From assembly GCA_030628445.1 (NCBI GenBank), contig DAOVQV010000017.1, forward strand, positions 1 through 12,055: 12,055 nt of DNA. Direction: 5' to 3'. The notes beneath the pieces were generated by a model, which saw only the letters and a program-made list of their open reading frames with translations, searched no databases and was not told the origin of the DNA. Shown here piece after piece: positions 1 to 7,327 of the stretch; the first letter of the stretch is position 1; every line of letters begins with the position of its first letter. This DNA is from Phycisphaerae bacterium (GTDB lineage: Bacteria > Planctomycetota > Phycisphaerae > SM23-33). A program made the position numbers and the translations under genes.

Positions 1-158
1 CCCGCTGGGTTTCCTGCTTCGCCTTCCTTGTCAGCCTTGTCCTCGCTCGCCCATCACCGAAACATTAAACCTTAAAGTGCTCTATTGAGCGGGCAAATCC
101 ACAGCACATCTTAGACGTTGTCGTGCTACCTGCGCTGGTGAATACAGAGAATCGTATA

Positions 159-172
159 CTTCCATATGGAAG
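159..172. repeat. 14-base perfect palindrome
   Basis: CTTCCATATGGAAG reads identically on both strands. It overlaps a -10-like hexamer TATACT at 155-160, although no good -35 sits at the matching distance upstream. A perfect 14-base palindrome between genes is typical of a binding site for a dimeric regulator, but no regulator can be named. It lies almost 300 bases before the cyclase start, far for a simple cyclase operator. Confidence 0.5.
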
Positions 173-241
173 CCTTGAAGCATAGTTGGCCCCCAAGCAG
201 CACAGCTATGTCATAACGTGTCCCGTAATTTGGCGGTAATT

Positions 242-257
242 ACAGCGATGTCGCTGT
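242..257. repeat. Short dyad, 7-2-7
   Basis: ACAGCGA and TCGCTGT are exact reverse complements separated by two bases (TG). As RNA the tight loop would open one or two pairs; as DNA it is a compact dyad. It lies immediately before the outer arm of the nested repeats at 268-398 and could be a flanking stem of the same element. Confidence 0.4.
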
Positions 258-267
258 TCGTGGTGAA

Positions 268-398
268 GCAGCGGCTGCCCGCGCTCGTCGTCAGGACCCA
301 TCAGGCCTCCCAGGCTTAATAGGGCAACGGTTGCGTCGGTATCCGGCCTGGCGCAAAGAAGCGTTGCCACAGGCGACCGCAGTGACGGCAGCCGCTGC
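268..398. repeat. Nested inverted repeats, possible structured RNA
   Basis: An outer arm GCAGCGGCTGCC (268-279) is the exact reverse complement of GGCAGCCGCTGC (387-398). Outside it, after an AA/AA internal loop, GTG (263-265) can pair with CAC (401-403). Inside it, GGCAACG (323-329) pairs with CGTTGCC (362-368). Within that, 331-339 pairs with 348-356 (9 pairs, two of them G-U on the plus strand) around an 8-base loop. The nesting is consistent with a folded RNA of about 140 bases. Neither strand is excluded, but the G-U pairs in the innermost stem favour the plus strand, which leads toward the cyclase. Each outer arm is also nearly self-palindromic, which raises the chance of coincidence. 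No known RNA family is recognised. Confidence 0.35.
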
Positions 399-431
399 AA
401 CACGGGGGTAAAAGGGCTAGGCGCCTGGGCC

Positions 432-461
432 TTGTTAACCCGTCCCGCGGGCGGGTAGACT
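432..461 (+). promoter_or_regulatory. Possible promoter of the cyclase gene
   Basis: TTGTTA (432-437) and TAGACT (456-461) are separated by 18 bases; each matches the sigma70 consensus at four of six positions. The predicted transcript start falls close to the ATG at 468, so the mRNA would have almost no leader. This fits the lack of a Shine-Dalgarno sequence there. The match is moderate and the region GC-rich, so it may be chance. Confidence 0.3.
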
Positions 462-467
462 CTCAGC

Positions 468-3227
468 ATGGCCGGTGTCTCTGCTAGAACATCCAACTCG
501 ATCCTTGCCCTTGGCCTGGGCCTGATTGTGACCGTAGCGGTAGCGGGTGGTCACCTGATGAGCTGGGACAGGCGCCTGGAGCTGCAGGTCCTGGATCTGC
601 GGTTCCGACTGTTCTCCACGGCCCCGCCCAACGACGACATTGTCCACGTCGATATTGACGATCGTAGCCTCGGGCAAATGGGCCGCTGGCCCTGGCCGCG
701 ACGGCAGCAGGCAGGAATCGTCGAGGTGCTTCAGCAGTGCGGTGCTCGTGCTGTGGTGTTGGATATCATCATGCCCGAGCCACAGGAGCTTCGCTACGAA
801 TCGGCAGCCGACGAAATCTACACACCCGCCGACACCGAACTGGTGGGCTCGGGCGCACCGGTTAGGGTCTTCGATGATGCCGAACTGGCGGCCGCACTGG
901 AAAAGTGCCCCAATATCTGCCTGCCCATGCACATCGACTTCGCCACCCAAGTTGCTCTCAATACTGGCGAGGCCAAAGTCGAGGCCGAAGTGGCCCAGGT
1001 ACTATCACGTAATCCCAACGCCTCACTGGAGGCGGTTCGCAAGCAAGTCATGCCCGGCTTGGGGGATGAGACCGAAGCGCCCGAGCTTTTCCGGGCGTAT
1101 CTGCGGTATCGCGCGCTGATGTCGCTGTTCAGGTTTGCTGTCCGGACCGAGGCGGGGACGGACTACCGACCCGCCGACGGTAGGCTCATCCCGCCGCTGG
1201 TGCTGTTCGCCGGCGCCATCCAGAATACCGGGTTTGTGACCTTCCAGCCGGATGTGGACGGCGTGGTCCGCCGAATACCCTTGCTGGCGAGCAGCGAGGG
1301 GCGCCTATGGCCGCAATTTGCATTTGCGGTGGCCGCTGAGGAATTCGTCCGGCGCAGCGGTAGGGGGACCGAGATCACGGCCGACGCTTCGAGCGTGACG
1401 GTCCGGTGCGGCGAGGAACTGGCCCGACGCATCCCAGTGGACGAACAAGGTTTCATGCTGATCAACTGGACGACCCCCAAACCGGGCCAGGCGCGTGGGC
1501 CTATCCATATCTCGGCAGCGGGCATCGGAGGAATCTTGCAGCTCAACAAAGACCAGGCCGCAATCCATAGCCTAACTAGGCTGTATCAACTTGCCCTTGC
1601 CAAGAAACTCGGCCAGGGCCAGATCCTGGCGCTGTTCGCTCGGGCCGATGAGCTGTACCAACAGCAAGTGAAATATCAGGTCCAGCGCCAGCGACGATTG
1701 TTGTTTAGACCGGGCCAGCCCCTCCCGCCGATACCGCAAGAGCTTATAGGCGCCCAGAAAAAGGTGGAGGCGGAAATTGACACCCGCACGACAGAGCTGT
1801 TTGACGATTTCTACCTCCAGGGAGCCTCCGAGGCCCAGAAAGCTGATGTCCTTCAGCTTCGCCGACAACTTAGCGAACTACCTCAAAAGGCCAGGACCAA
1901 GGCGGCGCAGATCGAACAGCTTATGAGCCGTCTGCGGAAGATGGTCGCCGGGAAGATTTGCTTGGTCGGCTCGACGGCGACAGGGGCGGCCGACTTCGTG
2001 CCCACCCCTATCAGCAAGCGTGCACCTGGTGTCGTGGTCCACGCCAACATCCTTAACACGATCCTGCAAGGTTCGTTCGTTCATCGGGCCGGTCCAGTTC
2101 TCAACGTTGTTGTTATCCTCCTGGGGGGGGTTATCGTCTCGTTGCTGACGGCGACACGGCCGGTCTTTTGGGCCGGTCCGGCGACGGTCCTGATCGCCGC
2201 GGGATATGCTGCGGCGAATGCGGCGATCGTCTTCGGTACCTTTAGCGTCTGGCTGGGTGTAATAGCTCCGCTGTTTGCGATGGGGGGGGCGTTCGTGATC
2301 GTCACTGCCTATCGCCAGCTGACCGAGGAGCGGGCCAAACGCAGGATTCGCAACCTGTTCGCACACGCACTTTCGCCTGCCCTGGTCGACAGACTCATCG
2401 ACGACCCCTCGGTAGCCAAGCTGGGCGGCGAACGGAGGGTCCTGACCTTCCTGTTTTCCGACCTTCAGGGCTTCACGCCTATGGCGGAGTCGCTCGGCGA
2501 GCAGCAGACCGTCCACCTGCTGAACCATTACTTCGATCACATGACCGAGGTCATCCAGAATCGCTGCGGCGGGTATCTGAATAAGTTCCTCGGCGACGGT
2601 CTGTTTGTTTTCTTCGGCGCGCCGGTCTTTCAGAAAGACCACGCCGCCCGCGCGATCCGTGCTGCACTTCAGTGCCAGGCGGAGGTGGACCGACTCAATG
2701 AAGAGCTGGCAGGGCAGTACATCCCGCCGGTCAAGCTTACCTGTCGGGTCGGACTTGCAACGGGGGAGGTGATGGTGGGTAACTGTGGTTCGTCGCAGCG
2801 AATGGATTACACAGCTATCGGCGACGCGGTGAACCTAGCCAGCCGGCTGGAATCGGCCAACAAGTTCTTTGGGACGCGGATCCTGGTGTCCGAGCAGACC
2901 TGGGAAGGTCGCGACGAGGAAATCGCAGCCCGCCCACTTGGAGTGGTACGTGTGGTGGGCAAGACCGAGTCGGTTGCGGTCTGGAATGTCTTGGCGATGG
3001 CGGAGCACGCCGACGCTGAACTCCGCAAGGCATGCAAAGGTTTTGCCCGTGCGATGGAGCTTTTCGCCGATCGAAACTTCGCCGCAGCCTCCGAGCTGTT
3101 TGAGGCGCTCGCCGACGCCAGGGCGGATGACAAGCCCGCAAAGCTTTACCTTTCCCTCTGCCGGCAGTACCTGACGGTACCTCCAGGGCCTGATTGGGAC
3201 GGAACCCTCGAGCTGACCGAAAAGTGA
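468..3227 (+). CDS. Membrane class III adenylate cyclase with CHASE2 sensor domain
   Basis: This 919-residue protein should make cAMP from ATP in response to a signal sensed outside the cytoplasmic membrane. A hydrophobic helix (about 11-30) precedes a CHASE2 domain that opens with VHVDIDDRSL and GRWPWPR (59-78) and closes with KICLVGSTATGAADF and PGVVVHANIL (496-529). Three membrane helices follow at about 543-561, 566-589 and 593-613. The class III cyclase domain spans about 655-812. It has both metal-binding aspartates (D665 in FSD, D710 in GDG), the ATP-type pair K706 and D780, and the transition-state residues N789 and R793, so it looks active and adenylate-specific. The C-terminal tail (about 845-919) resembles the TPR-like segment found after many such cyclases. 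The sensor is oversized: about 360-493 is a charged, Gln-rich, coiled-coil-like insertion, and about 107-235 is also long. The ATG has an in-frame TAG four codons upstream. No Shine-Dalgarno sequence is visible. Confidence 0.93.
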   Translation: MAGVSARTSNSILALGLGLIVTVAVAGGHLMSWDRRLELQVLDLRFRLFSTAPPNDDIVHVDIDDRSLGQMGRWPWPRRQQAGIVEVLQQCGARAVVLDIIMPEPQELRYESAADEIYTPADTELVGSGAPVRVFDDAELAAALEKCPNICLPMHIDFATQVALNTGEAKVEAEVAQVLSRNPNASLEAVRKQVMPGLGDETEAPELFRAYLRYRALMSLFRFAVRTEAGTDYRPADGRLIPPLVLFAGAIQNTGFVTFQPDVDGVVRRIPLLASSEGRLWPQFAFAVAAEEFVRRSGRGTEITADASSVTVRCGEELARRIPVDEQGFMLINWTTPKPGQARGPIHISAAGIGGILQLNKDQAAIHSLTRLYQLALAKKLGQGQILALFARADELYQQQVKYQVQRQRRLLFRPGQPLPPIPQELIGAQKKVEAEIDTRTTELFDDFYLQGASEAQKADVLQLRRQLSELPQKARTKAAQIEQLMSRLRKMVAGKICLVGSTATGAADFVPTPISKRAPGVVVHANILNTILQGSFVHRAGPVLNVVVILLGGVIVSLLTATRPVFWAGPATVLIAAGYAAANAAIVFGTFSVWLGVIAPLFAMGGAFVIVTAYRQLTEERAKRRIRNLFAHALSPALVDRLIDDPSVAKLGGERRVLTFLFSDLQGFTPMAESLGEQQTVHLLNHYFDHMTEVIQNRCGGYLNKFLGDGLFVFFGAPVFQKDHAARAIRAALQCQAEVDRLNEELAGQYIPPVKLTCRVGLATGEVMVGNCGSSQRMDYTAIGDAVNLASRLESANKFFGTRILVSEQTWEGRDEEIAARPLGVVRVVGKTESVAVWNVLAMAEHADAELRKACKGFARAMELFADRNFAAASELFEALADARADDKPAKLYLSLCRQYLTVPPGPDWDGTLELTEK

Positions 3228-3358
3228 CCCTCACCGTCGGTTAAGAGCAGATTTGAGCGTATTATCCCCGAAAAACCGCGGAATCGATGTCGCGATGCTG
3301 GTATACGTGGCTGATTCTAGCTATCATACATGGTTTGGGTCCTTTTCTGGTTGGACGG

Positions 3359-5641
3359 ATGAGTACTTCCCGTAACACATCCAACAATGAGAGCGGCGGG
3401 CCGCTGGATCACCTTCCGGACTCGCTGCTGGAATACCTGGGCTCGCACGTTTCCCCGCAAGCCGTTACCGCCGTTGCGCCGTGCGATCTCGATGAAGCGG
3501 GCAAGTACGTCGAGGCGTATCTGGTCTTGGCGGACGGCCGACTGGGCGATTTGCAGAGCCGCGAAGGTAAGTGGGAAAGCCGTTGGGTACGCACCGCCAA
3601 ACTGAGCGAGGCGAAGATCGTCGAGGGCCTCGGGGTGCATATGCTGCGCCTGCTCGAAGACGATAAGGTTGTGGCGGAATACCGTTTTACGCTTCGCCAC
3701 GCCAAGGCCGTCGCCAAGATCCAACGGCAGCTCGAACGGTCCATCAGCGGGGATGCAGCCAAGGGCGAGCCGGTCGAAGAAGCCCCCCGCCCGGATGAGA
3801 AGAAGCTTCGTTGTGATAAGTGCGGCCGGGTGATCCCTGCCTGGTCGGAGTTCTGCCCAGCCTGCATGAGCCGGCGGAAGATACTGTCTCGCGTGCTGGA
3901 CTTCGTGAAGCCCTACAAGAAGCGGGCGATCGCCGGTATTGTGCTGGCCTTGACGATGACGCTGCTGGCCCTGATTCGTCCTTATCTGATCGGCCCGATG
4001 ATCGACCGAGCGCTACGCGGTCCTGATTACCCGCTGTTGATCAAATATGTTTTTTTCCTTGCCGGGCTTACGTTTCTTTTGGCCCTCGGCCGGGCGGGAC
4101 AGATGCGACTGATGGCCGGGCTCGGTTCACGTGTCGCCATGAGCATCCGCGACGCCGTCTATGCGCATCTTCACAAGCTGTCGCTGAGCTTCTTTGCGCG
4201 CAGGCAGACAGGCAGCTTGGTTACGCGAGTGACCAACGATTCAGATCGGATGTGGCAGTTCGTCTCCTTCGCGCTGGTTGAGTTGACCATGTCGCTTCTG
4301 ACGATCATCGGCGTAGGGGTGGCGCTGTTCGTGCTGAACTGGAAGCTGGCGTGCTTTGTGCTGGTTCCCATCCCGGTGATGGTTATGTTGACGGTGTTCT
4401 TCCACAAGCGACTGCACACTCATTTCCGCAACATCTGGCACCGTTGGGCCCAGATGACAGCTGTCGTCGCCGACGCACTGCCCGGCGTGCGCGTGATCAA
4501 GGCCTTCAGCCAGGAGGAGCGAGAGATCGACCGGTTCGGTGCCAGCAGCACACGCGTCTACACCGAAGAGCTGAAGATGATCAACGTCTGGACCACGTTT
4601 GCGCCCGTGATGATGCTTTGCAGCCAGATCGGCGTGATCGTCGTCTGGCTGCTGGGAGGTTGGTGGGCCGTACAGGACATTGCGTTGGAGCCCGCCGAGG
4701 CAAGGATGACCGTCGGTACGCTGATGTCGTTTATCATGTACATGGAGATGTTCCTCCGCCCGATCCACCAGATCGCACACATGGACCAGCGATTCAATCG
4801 CGCCGCCACCAGCGCCGCCAGAATCTTCGACATCCTCGACACCCAGCCGGGCATCTTCTCAAAAACCGGCGCACACCCAGCCGAGAAGCTTACCGGCGAA
4901 ATCGAGCTGCGCAACGTGAGCTTCAGCTACGACGGGATTCGCAAGGTCCTAAAGAACGTCAACCTGAAGATCGTCCCCGGCGAGATGGTTGGCTTGGCGG
5001 GGCCCTCCGGTGGGGGGAAGACCACGCTGGTGAACCTGATCTGCCGGTTCTACGACGTGCTGGAAGGTCAGATCCTGATCGACGGTGTGGACGTTCGCGA
5101 TTACGACATCTCAGCCCTGCGACAGCGGATCGGCGTGGTGCTCCAGGAGCCGTTCCTGTTCCACGGGACGGTGGCTGAGAACGTCGCCTACGGAAACCCC
5201 GATGCGACGCTGGAGCAGATTATCGGATCCTCCCAGGCCGCCAATGCGCATGAGTTTATCGTGGGCTTCCCCGACGGATACGACACGGTCGTTGGGGAGC
5301 GCGGCCAGACCCTCTCAGGCGGCGAGCGACAAAGGATCAGCATCGCCAGGGCGATCCTGAACAACCCGACGATCCTGATCCTCGATGAGGCCACCAGCTC
5401 CGTCGACACGGAGACCGAAAAACTCATCCAGGAGGCGCTCGATCGGCTGGTGGCAAACCGCACGACGATCGCCATCGCCCACCGGCTCTCCACGCTGCGA
5501 AAGGCGAACCGCCTGGTCATCATGGACTCCGGGGTGGTCGAGGAGATCGGGTCGCACGAAGAACTGGCCGGTAAGGAAGACGGCCTGTACGCCAAGCTCC
5601 TCCGCACGCAGGTCGAGATGCAGTCGGTTATGGCGGTCTAG
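3359..5641 (+). CDS. ABC exporter (fused permease-ATPase) with zinc-ribbon N-terminal extension
   Basis: This is a half-transporter of the MsbA/multidrug exporter type, expected to dimerise in the inner membrane and drive export of a lipid or drug-like substrate; the substrate cannot be read from sequence. From the ATG at 3359 (760 residues), about 1-150 form a soluble extension I cannot assign. CDKC and CPAC (Cys152, 155, 166, 169) form a probable zinc ribbon. Six membrane helices lie at about 189-208, 226-244, 301-326, 328-348, 411-436 and 448-468. The ATPase domain (about 511-760) is complete: Walker A GPSGGGKTT (Lys554), Q-loop Gln596, signature LSGGERQ (652-658), Walker B ILILDE (Asp676, Glu677) and switch His708. 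The frame also opens with an ATG at 3287, adding 24 mostly hydrophobic residues. I prefer 3359 because those codons have G or C at the third position less than half the time, unlike the rest. Neither start has a strong Shine-Dalgarno. It follows the cyclase on the same strand. Confidence 0.9.
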   Translation: MSTSRNTSNNESGGPLDHLPDSLLEYLGSHVSPQAVTAVAPCDLDEAGKYVEAYLVLADGRLGDLQSREGKWESRWVRTAKLSEAKIVEGLGVHMLRLLEDDKVVAEYRFTLRHAKAVAKIQRQLERSISGDAAKGEPVEEAPRPDEKKLRCDKCGRVIPAWSEFCPACMSRRKILSRVLDFVKPYKKRAIAGIVLALTMTLLALIRPYLIGPMIDRALRGPDYPLLIKYVFFLAGLTFLLALGRAGQMRLMAGLGSRVAMSIRDAVYAHLHKLSLSFFARRQTGSLVTRVTNDSDRMWQFVSFALVELTMSLLTIIGVGVALFVLNWKLACFVLVPIPVMVMLTVFFHKRLHTHFRNIWHRWAQMTAVVADALPGVRVIKAFSQEEREIDRFGASSTRVYTEELKMINVWTTFAPVMMLCSQIGVIVVWLLGGWWAVQDIALEPAEARMTVGTLMSFIMYMEMFLRPIHQIAHMDQRFNRAATSAARIFDILDTQPGIFSKTGAHPAEKLTGEIELRNVSFSYDGIRKVLKNVNLKIVPGEMVGLAGPSGGGKTTLVNLICRFYDVLEGQILIDGVDVRDYDISALRQRIGVVLQEPFLFHGTVAENVAYGNPDATLEQIIGSSQAANAHEFIVGFPDGYDTVVGERGQTLSGGERQRISIARAILNNPTILILDEATSSVDTETEKLIQEALDRLVANRTTIAIAHRLSTLRKANRLVIMDSGVVEEIGSHEELAGKEDGLYAKLLRTQVEMQSVMAV

Positions 5642-5693
5642 CGGCGAGATCATCTCGTGCGATTGTTTTGTGATACCCCGGCAGGCCGCGACT

Positions 5694-5718
5694 GGAAAGG
5701 AGCGGGCAGCCTCTTTCC
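5694..5718. terminator. Possible terminator hairpin between convergent genes
   Basis: GGAAAGGAG (5694-5702) can pair with CCTCTTTCC (5710-5718), giving six Watson-Crick pairs, one G-U, one mismatch and a closing G-C around a 7-base loop. It lies between the stop of the ABC exporter (5641) and the stop of the kinase (5726), where a two-way terminator would be expected. No T-run follows on either strand, so it is not a classic intrinsic terminator. Confidence 0.3.
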
Positions 5719-5725
5719 GCCCAGC

Positions 5726-7261
5726 CTAGCGACCAGGCAGTTCAGCGATGTGCTCGAACTGATCCGCCAGCGCCGGATACCACCGGCGGTACTGGTCGTA
5801 GTAGGTGGAGTAAAGCTTCTTCATTCGCGGGCGAGGTTTCATCGTTGTCTTCACTTTGATGGCCGCCTTGCAGGCCTGCGGTACGGAGCTGAAGCGCCCT
5901 GTACCCACCATCGCCAGAAGCGCCACACCGTAGGCCGGGCCTTCGGCAGCGTTGACCGTCGCGCACGTAGTCCCGTAGATATCGGCCTGCAATTGTCGCC
6001 AGAACGGACTTCGCGCCCCGCCCCCCGATAAGCGAATCTGGCGAATCCTCAGCCCTCGCCTGCGGAAGATCGTCAGTGCGTCGTTCATCGCAAAGGTTGC
6101 TCCTTCCATCACCGCCCGCAGCAGTTCATTTCGGCCGGTGCGCGAATGGATGCCGATCCAGCAGGCCCGTGCGTGCGGGTCGGCGTGTGGCGTCCGTTCG
6201 CCGGTCAGATAGGGCAGCCAAAAGAGCCCCTCGCAACCGGGTGGGGCTTTAGCGGCCTGTGCGTCCAGCAACCTGTATGGATCGACGCCCTTGCACTTCG
6301 CCTCGTCGATTTCGGCCTGGCCCAAGGTGTTGCGGAACCACTGGAGGCTCCCGCCGGCTGCCAGTATGCACCCGAACATGCACCACTGCCCGGCGACGCA
6401 CGAGCAGAATGTCTGGACCTGACCGGCCGGGTCGGTCTTGTATTGTTTGCTGTGGACGTAAACGACGCCCGAGGTGCCCATTGTCGCGCTGGTCAGGCCG
6501 TCAGTGACCACTCCGCAGCCCACCGCGCCGGCGGGCTGATCGCCCCCCCCGCCGACGACTGGGGTTCCCTCGGCCAGGCCCAGCTTGGCGGCGGCGGTTT
6601 TTCGAAGCCGGCCGGTAATCTCATGCGATTCGAAAACCGGCGGGAGGATGTCACGATCTATCTGGAAGACCGACAGCATCCGGCGCGACCAGTTTCGCTG
6701 TCGCTGATCCAGCATCAGCGTACCGGAGGAATCCGAGACGTCCCCGGCGTACTCACCTGTCATCCGCAGACGCACGTAATCCTTTGGCAGCAACAAGTGT
6801 TTGATTCTCTCGTAGATCCGCGGCTCGTGTCGCCGGACCCAAAGCAGCTTCGTCAGCGTAAATGACGTCATGGCGATGTTGCCGACCAGAAAGATGAGTT
6901 TCGTACGGCTGCCGACCTTGCTTTCGATTTCGGCGGCCTCGGCGGCCGTCCGCTGGTCGTTCCAGATGATGCTCGGCCGCAGGGGTTTGCCTGCGGCGTC
7001 GGTAACGACCAGTCCGTGCATCTGCCCGGACAGGCCGATCCCGGCGACCTGCTTGGGATCGATCTTGGCGGCCCGCACAGCTAAGTGGACCGCCTTGACG
7101 GTAGTGGCCCACCACTGATCGGGGTCCTGCTCGCTCCATCCGGGCCGGGGGGCCGAGATTCCGTGCCCAGCCGTTGCCGTAGCTACGGCCCTGCCCCGGG
7201 CATCCGCAATTACCGCCTTTGTTCCGGAAGTACCTACGTCAACCCCAAGATAGAAAGCCAT
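5726..7261 (-). CDS. xylB: Xylulokinase-like FGGY-family carbohydrate kinase
   Basis: This 511-residue protein should phosphorylate D-xylulose, or a related pentulose, with ATP to give xylulose 5-phosphate for the pentose phosphate pathway in the cytoplasm. The N-terminal actin-like fold begins with LGVDVGTSGTKAV (5-17). LSGQMHGLV (77-85) is the segment characteristic of xylulokinases, followed by IIWNDQRT (98-105). GGGGDQPAGAVG (237-248) carries the likely catalytic base Asp241. GTSGVVY (262-268) and the second FGGY signature LSGGGARSPFWRQLQADI (411-428) complete the fold. Length matches the family. The frame extends 16 codons further upstream, but the ATG at 7261 is preceded by AAGGAG at 10 bases and starts exactly where the family begins. 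No xylose isomerase or sugar transporter lies nearby, so the substrate rests on family resemblance alone. It converges on the ABC exporter gene and diverges from folC. Confidence 0.88.
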   Translation of the reverse strand: MAFYLGVDVGTSGTKAVIADARGRAVATATAGHGISAPRPGWSEQDPDQWWATTVKAVHLAVRAAKIDPKQVAGIGLSGQMHGLVVTDAAGKPLRPSIIWNDQRTAAEAAEIESKVGSRTKLIFLVGNIAMTSFTLTKLLWVRRHEPRIYERIKHLLLPKDYVRLRMTGEYAGDVSDSSGTLMLDQRQRNWSRRMLSVFQIDRDILPPVFESHEITGRLRKTAAAKLGLAEGTPVVGGGGDQPAGAVGCGVVTDGLTSATMGTSGVVYVHSKQYKTDPAGQVQTFCSCVAGQWCMFGCILAAGGSLQWFRNTLGQAEIDEAKCKGVDPYRLLDAQAAKAPPGCEGLFWLPYLTGERTPHADPHARACWIGIHSRTGRNELLRAVMEGATFAMNDALTIFRRRGLRIRQIRLSGGGARSPFWRQLQADIYGTTCATVNAAEGPAYGVALLAMVGTGRFSSVPQACKAAIKVKTTMKPRPRMKKLYSTYYDQYRRWYPALADQFEHIAELPGR

Positions 7262-7271
7262 ACTTATCGAA

Positions 7272-7277
7272 CTCCTT
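7272..7277 (-). promoter_or_regulatory. Shine-Dalgarno site fixing the kinase start
   Basis: On the minus strand this reads AAGGAG, ten bases before the ATG at 7261. It is the strongest ribosome binding site in the window. It decides in favour of the shorter kinase over the alternative start at 7309. Confidence 0.7.
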
Positions 7278-7295
7278 GCCCGCTTGGATACACGC

Positions 7296-7327
7296 GTTCT
7301 CGGAACCAAATGTTCGCCCGATTGAAC
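7296..7327. repeat. Two GTTC/GAAC dyads upstream of the kinase
   Basis: GTTC (7296-7299) with GAAC (7303-7306), and GTTC (7312-7315) with GAAC (7324-7327), form two tandem dyads 20 to 50 bases before the kinase Shine-Dalgarno. They could be operator half-sites for a sugar-responsive regulator. The arms are only four bases long and the spacers differ (3 and 8), so chance is quite possible. Confidence 0.2.

Larger units (their letters stand above)
1..467. other. Gene-poor upstream region with several inverted repeats
   Basis: I see no convincing coding region here. All three plus-strand frames are open from the left edge for only 21 to 28 codons (stops at 66-68, 73-75 and 86-88), so the end of an upstream gene could lie here, but the frame cannot be chosen. 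On the minus strand, an open frame over 206-496 starts inside the cyclase gene and shows no recognisable motif. The region is richer in A+T than the genes over about 60-250. It holds a 14-base palindrome (159-172), a 7-2-7 dyad (242-257), and nested inverted repeats (268-398). A possible promoter sits just before the cyclase. I did not find signature sequences of RNase P RNA, tmRNA, SRP RNA or the common riboswitch classes I know. Confidence 0.6.

Noticed and set aside
9..36. Lipobox-like LISC near the start of the right-edge protein (given as residue span)
   Set aside because: The cysteine at residue 12 leaves too short a hydrophobic region for a normal lipoprotein signal. An ordinary signal peptide cut near residue 19 fits better.
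1..88. Possible tail of an upstream plus-strand gene
   Set aside because: All three frames stay open for 21 to 28 codons and none has a recognisable C-terminus, so no frame can be chosen. Too short to support a call.
264..300. Resemblance to the conserved SRP RNA loop (GTCAGG and GAAGCAGC words)
   Set aside because: Both words occur but in reverse order and without the GGAAGGAAGCAGC arrangement, so this is not an SRP RNA.
206..496. Minus-strand open frame of 96 codons upstream of and into the cyclase gene
   Set aside because: No recognisable motif, it starts inside the cyclase gene on the opposite strand, and it overlaps the nested inverted repeats. It reads as chance in GC-rich DNA.
5645..5657. 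CGAGATCATCTCG, an odd-centred palindrome just after the ABC exporter stop
   Set aside because: A one-base centre cannot form a full RNA hairpin and a 6-base arm is common by chance. Nothing else supports a function.
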